This document shows positions 16,888 to 24,751 of a DNA stretch of 64,000 nucleotides, piece after piece. Source of the DNA: Dyadobacter sp. NIV53 (lineage in GTDB: Bacteria > Bacteroidota > Bacteroidia > Cytophagales > Spirosomataceae); assembly GCF_019711195.1 (NCBI RefSeq), contig NZ_CP081299.1, positions 4,190,001 through 4,254,000 of the forward strand. Reading direction: 5' to 3'. Positions within the stretch are counted from its first letter, which is position 1. Each line of letters begins with the position of its first letter. Under the pieces are notes generated by a model that saw only the letters and a program-made list of their open reading frames with translations, made no database searches and was not told the origin of the DNA. Position numbers and translations under genes: made by a program.

Positions 16888-18792
16888 TTATTTCGTTTTC
16901 AGATATTTATCTAAAAATTCAAGAGTCTTCTTAGAAGTTGTGATCTGATTTTCTTTCTTAACAAAACCGTGACCTTCATCGGGATAAACTACGTATTCAA
17001 CCGGAACGCCATTCTTTTTTACACCTGCGACAATTTCATCGCTTTCTACTTTCAAAACCCGAACGTCATTGGCGCCCTGGAAAACGATAAGAGGTTTTTT
17101 GATTTTTTGGTAATTAAACAATGGGGATATACTTTTTAATCGAACACTGTCGGCAGTCGACGGATCTCCTAATTCATCATAAAGTGCCTTTCGTGCCGCC
17201 TCCCAATAAGGCGGAATGCTTCTGAGCGTTCGCAACCAGTTGGCCACGCCAAACAAATCGACACCAACTTTAAATTCATCCGGCTTGAATGCAAGAGCAG
17301 CCAAAACCATACAACCTCCGTAACTACCTCCATAAATCCCGATTGCACTGCTGTCGATATAATTTTGTTCCGTCAGCCATTTTTTGCCCCATACACAATC
17401 CTTCAAATCACCATTGCTGTGGTCTTTGTTATCCATTTTGTAAAAACCTTTTCCATAGCCGCTGCTGCCGCGATTATTTACAGCCAAAACCGCATAACCG
17501 TGATTCACCAGGTATTGAATCGAATTACTGAATCCAACACGGCTTTGTCCACCTGGCCCACCATGAACCCATACCAACGCAGCCGCTTTACTATCCTTGC
17601 TCGCTTGTAACGGTTTATAATAAATGGCAGGAATCTCTTTTCCGTCAAACGATTTAAATCTTACTACTTCTGCTTTTACAAGATCATTCTGGTCGATCAT
17701 CTTATTTAAAGTGGACGTCAATTGTTTCAAATCCTGTTTCTCAATATTGTATGAATACAAATTGGCCGGGCTGGTGCTGCTTCCGACGGTCAGCAGTAAG
17801 TTTTTTTCAGAGTTGGAAATAATCACATTCAATACATCGGCATCTTTAATTTCCGGAAAACTTACTGCCTTTCCGGTTGCATGATCAAACAGAAGCACTT
17901 TATTTTTCCCATCATCATTGATGAAAATTGTGTGGTACTTTTCATTTTCACTCAGACTCATGTTTACAACATCCCATTTGTCCTCGAAAAATTTCTCTGC
18001 TTTTCCGCTCTTGATATTGTACTTGGTGATGTAGCTAAACTCGCTTCCGTCGCTGGTCGCGTAATACATAATGGTATCATTTTTCTCAAATGCCAGCGGA
18101 AACCAGGTTGCCTCATTGTCGTTGCTTAGGCGTTTGGTCGTTTTCGCAGTACGGTCGTACAAGTATAAGTCGTTTTTATCTGCCGTAATTTCTTTTGTCA
18201 GCGCCACATATCGCTCGCTTTTGCTTACCGCCGATGGACTGTAACCTTCTTTGTTTTCGTATAATAAAGTGGGTTTCCAGGACGCCGTATCCAGTTTCCA
18301 TATATCAAAATACTTTGGATCGCGCTTGTTGCTGGTTACGTACATGGACTTTTTATCATCGCTCCATCCGGCAAAATTATTGGCGCTTTTTGGCCATGGA
18401 GTCAGATCTTTGGAAACTGAATCCGTTTTTGATCTCAAATAAAGATGTGCATTTTCGTCTCCGCCCTGATCCGCCGAATAGATATAATTGTCACTGTTAG
18501 GAAGATAATCAACCGCGAAAAATGATTCTTTTTTTGAAGTTGTGAGCGCCTTGGAAGTCGTATCGGCAACGTTCAATTCGTACACATTGAAGATTCCGGA
18601 GGCATTATTGCTAACTAATACTTTCGATTCATCGGAACTGAAACCGGCTGCAGAAACGGACAAGTTATTAGCTAGTTGTTCAATGGTATATTGTTTTGGC
18701 GTTCGGGGTTTATCCTGTTCACCCTTCTTGCCACAAGAACTTAAAAATCCGGCCAGAACGACCACGATTATCACTGACTTTGAATAGAGCAT
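16888..18792 (-). CDS. S9 family prolyl oligopeptidase-like lipoprotein
   Basis: The 634-residue protein has a lipoprotein signal (lipobox LSSC, Cys20). A beta-propeller of WD40-like repeats follows (about 40-370) and then an alpha/beta hydrolase domain. The catalytic Ser490 lies in GIYGGSYGGCM. The likely Asp is in GANDVRVLKVES and the His in DEGHGFVKKEN. It is probably a serine exopeptidase or oligopeptidase attached to a membrane facing the periplasm, releasing peptides from proline- or alanine-containing substrates. It is monocistronic, with its own terminator at 16822-16855. Confidence 0.93.
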   Translation of the reverse strand: MLYSKSVIIVVVLAGFLSSCGKKGEQDKPRTPKQYTIEQLANNLSVSAAGFSSDESKVLVSNNASGIFNVYELNVADTTSKALTTSKKESFFAVDYLPNSDNYIYSADQGGDENAHLYLRSKTDSVSKDLTPWPKSANNFAGWSDDKKSMYVTSNKRDPKYFDIWKLDTASWKPTLLYENKEGYSPSAVSKSERYVALTKEITADKNDLYLYDRTAKTTKRLSNDNEATWFPLAFEKNDTIMYYATSDGSEFSYITKYNIKSGKAEKFFEDKWDVVNMSLSENEKYHTIFINDDGKNKVLLFDHATGKAVSFPEIKDADVLNVIISNSEKNLLLTVGSSTSPANLYSYNIEKQDLKQLTSTLNKMIDQNDLVKAEVVRFKSFDGKEIPAIYYKPLQASKDSKAAALVWVHGGPGGQSRVGFSNSIQYLVNHGYAVLAVNNRGSSGYGKGFYKMDNKDHSNGDLKDCVWGKKWLTEQNYIDSSAIGIYGGSYGGCMVLAALAFKPDEFKVGVDLFGVANWLRTLRSIPPYWEAARKALYDELGDPSTADSVRLKSISPLFNYQKIKKPLIVFQGANDVRVLKVESDEIVAGVKKNGVPVEYVVYPDEGHGFVKKENQITTSKKTLEFLDKYLKTK

Positions 18793-18969
18793 CTCTTTGG
18801 AAGTTTTAGTGAAGATTTATGTGAGGTAAAGGGATGAAGTGCAAATAGTTACTATTGAAAAATGGCTGGTTTTGATTAACCGGTCAGATTGGTTCTCTTG
18901 TCTTAGAAGTATCTATAAATTATCCATATTTTATCCATAAATCATGCCAAAACTTATGATTAGTTGGTT

Positions 18970-20055
18970 TTATCTCTCTTCCAATATTTTCAGCATTTGC
19001 TGGTTCAGGTATAATTTTTCCTTGCCCACCTTTACCGACTGTAAAAATCCGTTTTCTTCCAATTTCTGTAAATAGATACCCACTGTTTTTGCATTTCCGA
19101 TGTTTTCATCTATCAAATGTTGACGTTTTGTGTACGGTAGTCGAAACAAAATTTCTATCAAATCTTTGGAATAGATTTTTGGTAGCTGTTGTTTGATTTC
19201 TCCTGCAATTTTCTCCATTGCCGCTGTGATCTTATTCAGTCGCTCCAATCCCCTGGTTGCAGTTTCTTCAATCATATCCAACATGTACAGAATATATGCT
19301 TCCCACTCATTTTTTTCAGTTACATCTTGTAATACTCGGTAGTATTCCGCTTTATTTTTGATGATGTATTCGCTTAAATAAATGGCAGGCGTATCCAGCA
19401 AACCCGATAGTTTGAGATATAGCAATAGTAAAATTCGTCCTGTTCTTCCGTTACCGTCGGCAAAAGGGTGTATGGCTTCAAACTGATAGTGCATCAAGGC
19501 CATTTTGATTAAGGGGTCAATGCTGTTGTCTTCATTGATGAACCTTTCCCAATTGGCCAGCTTTTCCCTGATTATGTCTTCTCCACCGGGCGGTGTGTAA
19601 ATTACTTCACCACTTGAATTGCTTAGTGTTGTTCCGGGAATGACCCGAATGGAAGCGTTATTTTGTTTGATACACTGAACAATTTTTATACAAAGATTGG
19701 TAGTAATGAAAGGTTTGGTTTTCAGTTGTTCCAAACCAGACCAAAGTGCCTCTTTGTAGCTCAAAACTTCTTTTGTGGCAAAATCTTCCACTTTTCTGTC
19801 CGCTACCAGGGATTTGTATAGCTCATCATTGGTGGTAATGATATTTTCTACTTCGGAACTTGCCTTTGCTTCCTGCAAATATATAGTGTCCAAAAACAGC
19901 GTAGGATTGGGTAAATTGAGTAATGTTCCGTTCAGTTGAGCCAAGGATCTGCCTGCCGATATGGTTTTGCGGAGTATGTTTTTAGTTTCAATATCTGCCT
20001 TCGGTGGTAGCAGAGGCAGGTCGTTGTATGGTAAGTTTTTATCCAATATCCCCAT
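18970..20055 (-). CDS. Fic family protein (probable AMP transferase) with winged-helix C-terminus
   Basis: The 361-residue protein carries the complete Fic motif HPFADGNGRTGR (196-207). The N-terminal helix holds SSEVEN (66-71), which fits the inhibitory motif (S/T)xxxE(G/N), so this is a class II, self-inhibited Fic enzyme. The last 80 residues (LIEILFRLPYTKRQHLIDEN and on) look like a winged helix-turn-helix. Fic enzymes usually transfer AMP from ATP to a hydroxyl of a target protein. The gene has a -7 promoter element (20131-20138) followed by palindromes (20061-20121) close to its start, consistent with self-repression through the winged helix. Confidence 0.92.
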   Translation of the reverse strand: MGILDKNLPYNDLPLLPPKADIETKNILRKTISAGRSLAQLNGTLLNLPNPTLFLDTIYLQEAKASSEVENIITTNDELYKSLVADRKVEDFATKEVLSYKEALWSGLEQLKTKPFITTNLCIKIVQCIKQNNASIRVIPGTTLSNSSGEVIYTPPGGEDIIREKLANWERFINEDNSIDPLIKMALMHYQFEAIHPFADGNGRTGRILLLLYLKLSGLLDTPAIYLSEYIIKNKAEYYRVLQDVTEKNEWEAYILYMLDMIEETATRGLERLNKITAAMEKIAGEIKQQLPKIYSKDLIEILFRLPYTKRQHLIDENIGNAKTVGIYLQKLEENGFLQSVKVGKEKLYLNQQMLKILEER

Positions 20056-20060
20056 ATTTT

Positions 20061-20121
20061 CGAGAGTAAGTTTTACTCTTGTTTATAATACGAGAGTAAA
20101 AATATGAATAATTTACTCTCG
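20061..20121. promoter_or_regulatory. Palindromic operator cluster of the Fic gene
   Basis: CGAGAGTAAA (20091-20100) and TTTACTCTCG (20112-20121) form a perfect 10-base inverted repeat with an 11-base spacer. CGAGAGTAAG (20061-20070) and TTTACTCTTG (20072-20081) form a second, slightly imperfect pair ending six bases before the Fic start codon. Another half site, TACTCTCG, is at 20201-20208. The sites lie between the promoter element and the start codon, typical of repressor binding. Confidence 0.75.
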
Positions 20122-20130
20122 TTCGATCAA

Positions 20131-20138
20131 CAAAGGTA
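20131..20138 (-). promoter_or_regulatory. -7 promoter element of the Fic gene
   Basis: On the minus strand this reads TACCTTTG, a full match to TAnnTTTG. Transcription would begin about where the perfect palindrome 20091-20121 starts. No clear -33 TTG is seen. Confidence 0.55.
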
Positions 20139-20233
20139 AATTTTACACTTGTTTTTTTGGAAGCGGAGGACAAGATTTTAGGACTGTTAAGCGTATTTGC
20201 TACTCTCGTCCTAAGATTTGTGTCATTTACCAG

Positions 20234-20785
20234 TCATCCCTTTGTCGGCTCGTAATAGAGCGTTACTGCGCCGTAATCAAAAGTTTTTGTTTTTATAAGT
20301 TTAAGTACAGTCCGGTCGCTTATGTTTTTGAATAAGGACAATCCGTTTCCTGCTATAACCGGATGAATACAAAGTTGATATTCATCAATTAAATGAAGTT
20401 CCGTCAGGCTTACAATCAAGCTAGGACTGCCGACTAAAATGTCTTTTCCTAATTGCTGTTTCAGTTCTAAAACTTCTCCTTTCAAATCGCGTTTTGCCAC
20501 AATAGTGCTTTCCCATTCAACGTGATCCAGTGTATGGGAAAAAACAATTTTTGGAATTCTGTCTATGGCCACCGCAAATTCGTCCGTTGATTTGTCTCCG
20601 GTAGGATCTTTCAGCACCGTTTGCCAATACTCCATCAGTTGAAAGGTTATTCTTCCATACAGAATAGTACCTGAATTACTTAGAAGATCAGTATAATGTT
20701 GATGTAGTTCGTCATTTGCAATCCCTGCCGTATGATCGCAAATCCCATCAATTGTCATATTCATTGCTGCAATTAGTTTTCTCAT
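20234..20785 (-). CDS. Dihydrofolate reductase family protein (RibD C-terminal domain-like)
   Basis: The 183-residue protein matches the RibD_C/dihydrofolate reductase-like family: MRKLIAAMNMTIDGI at the start, LYGRITFQLMEYW near 43-55 and DILVGSPSLIVSL near 113-125. These provide an NADPH-binding fold. Stand-alone members are common in Bacteroidota; their substrate is usually unknown, and a role in riboflavin synthesis is not implied by the neighbours. It lies between the Fic gene and a DUF1016 nuclease gene. Confidence 0.88.
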   Translation of the reverse strand: MRKLIAAMNMTIDGICDHTAGIANDELHQHYTDLLSNSGTILYGRITFQLMEYWQTVLKDPTGDKSTDEFAVAIDRIPKIVFSHTLDHVEWESTIVAKRDLKGEVLELKQQLGKDILVGSPSLIVSLTELHLIDEYQLCIHPVIAGNGLSLFKNISDRTVLKLIKTKTFDYGAVTLYYEPTKG

Positions 20786-20987
20786 GCTATTTGCTTAGTA
20801 AATCATTTGTAAATTCTTTTGATTGCTAATGGTTTTTAAGCAATATCGCCGGTTCAAACAACCGAAAAGCGTTTCCCAAGCTCGTTTTGTCCATGTTTTT
20901 CATTGAGGCAGGAGTTGTGCTACTGGTGGATTTGAAATATATGAAGGTTTGGCAACACCTTGTTAGCTGCTGGCGAGTTTTTTAGAT

Positions 20988-21992
20988 TCATTTTTCTTCC
21001 AGCAATTTGTTCAGTTCATTTTCAAGTTGCTTCTTGTCTGGTAGATAAAACTGGTATTTGCTTACAAAAAGTTGATTACTAATGTTCTCGGTTGCGTATT
21101 CTACCAAAACGTGGTCTTTGTAGGCTCCCAAAACGATTCCAATAGGTTCATTATCACCCTCTGTGTTTACTTCTTTCTTGAAATAATTTAGATACAAATT
21201 CATTTGTCCTACGTCTTGATGCGTTACCTCACCACGTTTAAGATCAATCAATACAAAACATTTTAAAATTCTGTGGTAAAAAACTAAGTCCACATAAAAG
21301 TGTCTTCCACTTATTAAAATTCTGTATTGTCGTTTTTCAAACGTAAAGCCTTTTCCTAATTCCAACAAAAAGTTTTGTAGGTTTGAGATGATCTTCTCTT
21401 CCAATTCGCTTTCAAGATATTGGTGATTTTCGGGAATATTCAAAAATTCTAAAACATAAGGATCTTTCAAAATGTCCTCGGCTTTCTGAATTTCTTGACC
21501 CTTTTCCGAAAGTTTTAATACACCTTTTTTGTCTTTGCTCATTGCCAAACGGTGAAACAACATACTTTTCATTTGTCGTTTCAGTTCCCTAACACTCCAA
21601 TTTTCCTTTTCAGTTTGTCTGGCGTAAAAGTTGATTTCAAGTTCATTGTCAGTGCGTAAAATCTCGAAATAATGGCTCCAACTCAAAACGTTAGACAGTG
21701 TCTCACTTTTTGGAAATGTTAAGTAAAGTTTCCTCATGTATAGCAAATTAGCTCTGCTGAAACCTTTTCCGTAAAGCTTTGTCAAGTCCTTTGAAAGTTC
21801 CTCAAAAAGGAAGCTTCCATATTCAGCCTTTTCTTTTCCGCCTTGTTCGTATTCTACAATGTGTCTTCCTATTAACCAATATGTTTGCACCAAAATGGTG
21901 TTTACCGATTTGGCAGCCTGTTCTCTTCCTTTTAGTAATAAATTACCAATTTGACTGATTAAATCATTATATTTTGATTGTGTTATTTCCAT
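20988..21992 (-). CDS. DUF1016/YhcG-type PD-(D/E)XK nuclease
   Basis: The 334-residue protein has the DUF1016 architecture. An N-terminal helical DNA-binding-like region (1-150; SQIGNLLLKGREQAAKSVN, YWLIGRHIVEYEQ) is followed by a PD-(D/E)XK nuclease domain. Conserved acidic residues and lysine are visible: Glu211, Asp235 in FYVDLVFYH, and Asp250/Lys252 in VLIDLKRG. YhcG-like proteins are found in accessory and defence regions, often near restriction genes. No restriction methyltransferase is present here. The natural target is unknown. Confidence 0.9.
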   Translation of the reverse strand: MEITQSKYNDLISQIGNLLLKGREQAAKSVNTILVQTYWLIGRHIVEYEQGGKEKAEYGSFLFEELSKDLTKLYGKGFSRANLLYMRKLYLTFPKSETLSNVLSWSHYFEILRTDNELEINFYARQTEKENWSVRELKRQMKSMLFHRLAMSKDKKGVLKLSEKGQEIQKAEDILKDPYVLEFLNIPENHQYLESELEEKIISNLQNFLLELGKGFTFEKRQYRILISGRHFYVDLVFYHRILKCFVLIDLKRGEVTHQDVGQMNLYLNYFKKEVNTEGDNEPIGIVLGAYKDHVLVEYATENISNQLFVSKYQFYLPDKKQLENELNKLLEEK

Positions 21993-22054
21993 TTACAAGG
22001 TGATATATTTTGTATGATAGCAAAACGAAAGAAAAGATTCAGGAAGATACTTCG

Positions 22055-22822
22055 CTAGTTTGAGTTGAGCTGCTCATCCTCTGCATCTCCATTGTGTCGC
22101 CAAGCAACTTCACAGGCGAAGTATTCAGCGATCACAATTCTTATAATTAAAGTGCCCATCTCATCAATTGCTATGTATCTGTATTGGTCATCTTGAACAT
22201 CAATCCAATCGTTTATAAGCACTTCAATATTTTTTTTATCACCATCATCCGACTTGAAAGTTATTTGTGTTAATAGTAGGCGTTGCATATTACGGGATCC
22301 TACCTCGCCAAATACCTGTTGAAAGTGAGCCGAATGGAACACCTCCTGGCTTTCCTGAGGGAGCGATGAAAGAGGGCCACACCAGAAATGATCTGGCTCG
22401 GTGCGACAAAGTTGACTGAGCTCAAAAGCTGCGTGTCCTCGCGCCAGTTTTAACAGCACATTGCAAACACGCTCCATTTCTGGTACAAAAGCAATTTGGT
22501 TGTTTACGTCGATTTTTGAGTTCTCAATACGTTGTCGAAGGGTAGGTGAGTTTTGCATAATATTAGCGACTGATGCTCTACGAATCTTTTTTGGGTCGGT
22601 TGAGCCACAAAGAGCACTTTCAATAAGGCATACAAAATATTGCTCATCCTTCGAAAAATCTTGATTACAAGAATCGCAGCAGCCTACAACAGGTAGATTG
22701 GAAGGGTAGGGCTTTTCAAGAAGGCATTTAGTTGGCACATGGTCGCGTGTTTCAGGAGAGCCGCCACAATAGATGCATCCACGAATCAATCGATCATCGG
22801 CGTAGCTATTTAGCTGTTGCAT
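22055..22822 (-). CDS. HNH-like zinc-binding protein, function unknown
   Basis: The N-terminal 60 residues of this 255-residue protein show a zinc-finger/HNH layout: CIYCGG (Cys16, Cys19), RDHVP (Asp27, His28) and CDSCNQDF (Cys49, Cys52, Asn53). This resembles HNH endonucleases in which the DH pair starts the active site. The remaining 190 residues are not recognised. Codon use and context (nuclease genes on both sides, all on the minus strand) suggest an accessory or defence island. Nuclease activity is inferred only. Confidence 0.65.
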   Translation of the reverse strand: MQQLNSYADDRLIRGCIYCGGSPETRDHVPTKCLLEKPYPSNLPVVGCCDSCNQDFSKDEQYFVCLIESALCGSTDPKKIRRASVANIMQNSPTLRQRIENSKIDVNNQIAFVPEMERVCNVLLKLARGHAAFELSQLCRTEPDHFWCGPLSSLPQESQEVFHSAHFQQVFGEVGSRNMQRLLLTQITFKSDDGDKKNIEVLINDWIDVQDDQYRYIAIDEMGTLIIRIVIAEYFACEVAWRHNGDAEDEQLNSN

Positions 22823-23008
22823 TGTATTATATCCAACGGTTTTGAGTATTGCCTCAGTAGTGCGTTTACAGCTGAAGTTGAATTGAAGAAGGGAAGTTAA
22901 GCTTTGTGATTATGTCCAATCGAATCCGTTCAACTCCTTTTGTTTTTGCCTATTTTCTTTATTCATTTTCTAGTGTTCCGTTTTTATAGTAAACAATTTC
23001 ACAATCTT

Positions 23009-23449
23009 CTAAACGTTCTGCAAATCTAACAAAGCCGCCCAAACCAAGTTGTAGTCGTTAATTTCTTGATTTGTAAAGCCTCTAAGTTTTTCATCATCAC
23101 GTCCAGCTCCACTCCAATGACCTTTAAATTCTATAACGACAATATTTTTATCATTAAATCCACGGTGATGTAAAATAATATCAGGAAAAATGCCATGCCT
23201 TAGATTAAAGCCTTCCATATTTTTTACATTTTCAATGTTACGATTGTAATCGAAATCAATAGTTAATTCCAAATCGTTGACGAATGAAGTTTGAGCAACT
23301 GATTCTGTAAAATAGAGTCCAAATCTAAATGCGCAGGAACGTTCATGAGCTCGTCTTTCAATCAACGAAAAATCATGCAGGTAAACTTGATTTAGAGCTG
23401 ATGAAACGGCGCCTTTTATTTCTATTATTTCGTTTTCAGTTAGTATCAA
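23009..23449 (-). CDS. Small PD-(D/E)XK nuclease-like protein
   Basis: The 146-residue protein has the motif ERRAHERSCAFRFGLYF (Glu36 region) typical of small PD-(D/E)XK-like proteins. It is followed by GIFPDIILHHRG (Asp90) and NIVVIEFKGHWSG (Glu107, Lys109). This gives the E...PD...ExK set of a restriction-endonuclease-like fold. Its function is unknown; it may act in the same island as the DUF1016 and HNH-like proteins, but no shared operon can be shown because 186 bases separate it from the HNH-like gene. Confidence 0.75.
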   Translation of the reverse strand: MILTENEIIEIKGAVSSALNQVYLHDFSLIERRAHERSCAFRFGLYFTESVAQTSFVNDLELTIDFDYNRNIENVKNMEGFNLRHGIFPDIILHHRGFNDKNIVVIEFKGHWSGAGRDDEKLRGFTNQEINDYNLVWAALLDLQNV

Positions 23450-23570
23450 AATTTTACATTTTTGGAATTAATAATATTGTTGTACACAGTATTGTACACT
23501 TACTGCTGATTCATCAACATATGAAAGCTTATTAGTACGTTTTTGTATTTATTAAGCAATTGGAAGTACC

Positions 23571-24374
23571 TCACCCCTTCGACAACTCCGTCGACCTCAC
23601 CTGCGCCGCAATAATCCCCGCTTTCAAAGTCTCATCCAAATGCCCCGCTTCAAATTGCCTCAACGCCGCTTCTGTCGTTCCACCTTTTGACGCAACGGCT
23701 TTGATCAATTCGTCCAACGATTTATCCGCCGTATTAATCAAATGAAAAGAACCAAGCATCGTTTGTTTAACTAATAATGCCGCCACAGATTCTTCAAAAC
23801 CCATTTGTTTTCCGGCTTCAATCATCGCTTTCACGACATAAAAGAAATAGGCGGGGCCGCTTCCGCTTAATGCAGTTACAGCATTCAATTGGTCTTCGTC
23901 TTCTAAAAACACGGAACGCCCGGTAGCATTGATTAAGTTTTCCACTTTACGCAGCTGATTGATATCTACTTCCGGAGACGCAGAATAAGCAGTAATTCCC
24001 ATTCCAAGCATTGCGGGCGTGTTAGGCATCGCCCGGATAACGGCTTTGTGGTTGAGTGAATTTTGAATGATTTTTATTGTAATTCCTGCCATGATAGAAA
24101 GGACAACCTGTTTTTCTGAAATCACTTCTTTGAGCGCTTCTGAAACCGATGCGAAATCCTGTGGTTTTACAGAAAGTATAATTAAATCGTATTCAGCAAT
24201 TTGTGGCCCTATTATACCGGTTATTATACCCGGCTGAAAACTATTCAGGCTGTCCTTGCGGTCAGCACTTTTTTCAACAAGCAGGAAATCTTCTTTTTTA
24301 ACAAGATCAAATTTGAGGAATGCACGGGCAAAAGCCATGCCCATATTGCCGCAGCCGATAATTGCAATTTTCAT
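23571..24374 (-). CDS. proC: Pyrroline-5-carboxylate reductase
   Basis: The 267-residue protein begins with the Rossmann motif MKIAIIGCGNMGMAFARAF. It shows the family signature ALSGSGPAYFFYVVKAMIEAGKQMG (about 166-190) and AVASKGGTTEAALRQFE near the end. It reduces pyrroline-5-carboxylate to proline with NADPH in the cytoplasm. It is transcribed alone, away from the long intergenic region 24375-24751. Confidence 0.96.
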   Translation of the reverse strand: MKIAIIGCGNMGMAFARAFLKFDLVKKEDFLLVEKSADRKDSLNSFQPGIITGIIGPQIAEYDLIILSVKPQDFASVSEALKEVISEKQVVLSIMAGITIKIIQNSLNHKAVIRAMPNTPAMLGMGITAYSASPEVDINQLRKVENLINATGRSVFLEDEDQLNAVTALSGSGPAYFFYVVKAMIEAGKQMGFEESVAALLVKQTMLGSFHLINTADKSLDELIKAVASKGGTTEAALRQFEAGHLDETLKAGIIAAQVRSTELSKG

Positions 24375-24751
24375 TGTAAATAATAGATTGAAATTTTAAA
24401 AATTTAAGCCCGGATTCAGCTGCTATTCGCTGAACCGTTTTGAAATATGATATTGTTAGTTTTGATTTTAAGCGAATTACGTAACTTTTATACAAATAAT
24501 AGTCTACGTACACACATTAGCTGTATCTATTATGGAATGAATTGTTTCGGTCACATGTTTTGCAGTATATCCTTTTAACTTCGGTTTATTGAGCGAACAA
24601 TGCTATCTTTAAGTTTTGATCTCAAAAACAATATTTTGCTGAAATGAATTATTGTAAGGATATATTTTGAAAAATAACTATAATACATTTTTTTCGGTTC
24701 AGGAATTTTCCTGGCTGCCAAATTATCTTAGATTATTGTAATACTCCAATT
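24375..24751. other. Intergenic region between divergent proC and transglutaminase genes
   Basis: This 377-base AT-rich gap must contain two divergent promoters. I found no complete TAnnTTTG element on either strand. A small inverted repeat (TTCAGC/GCTGAA near 24414-24434) is weak. No gene or RNA is recognised. Confidence 0.5.
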
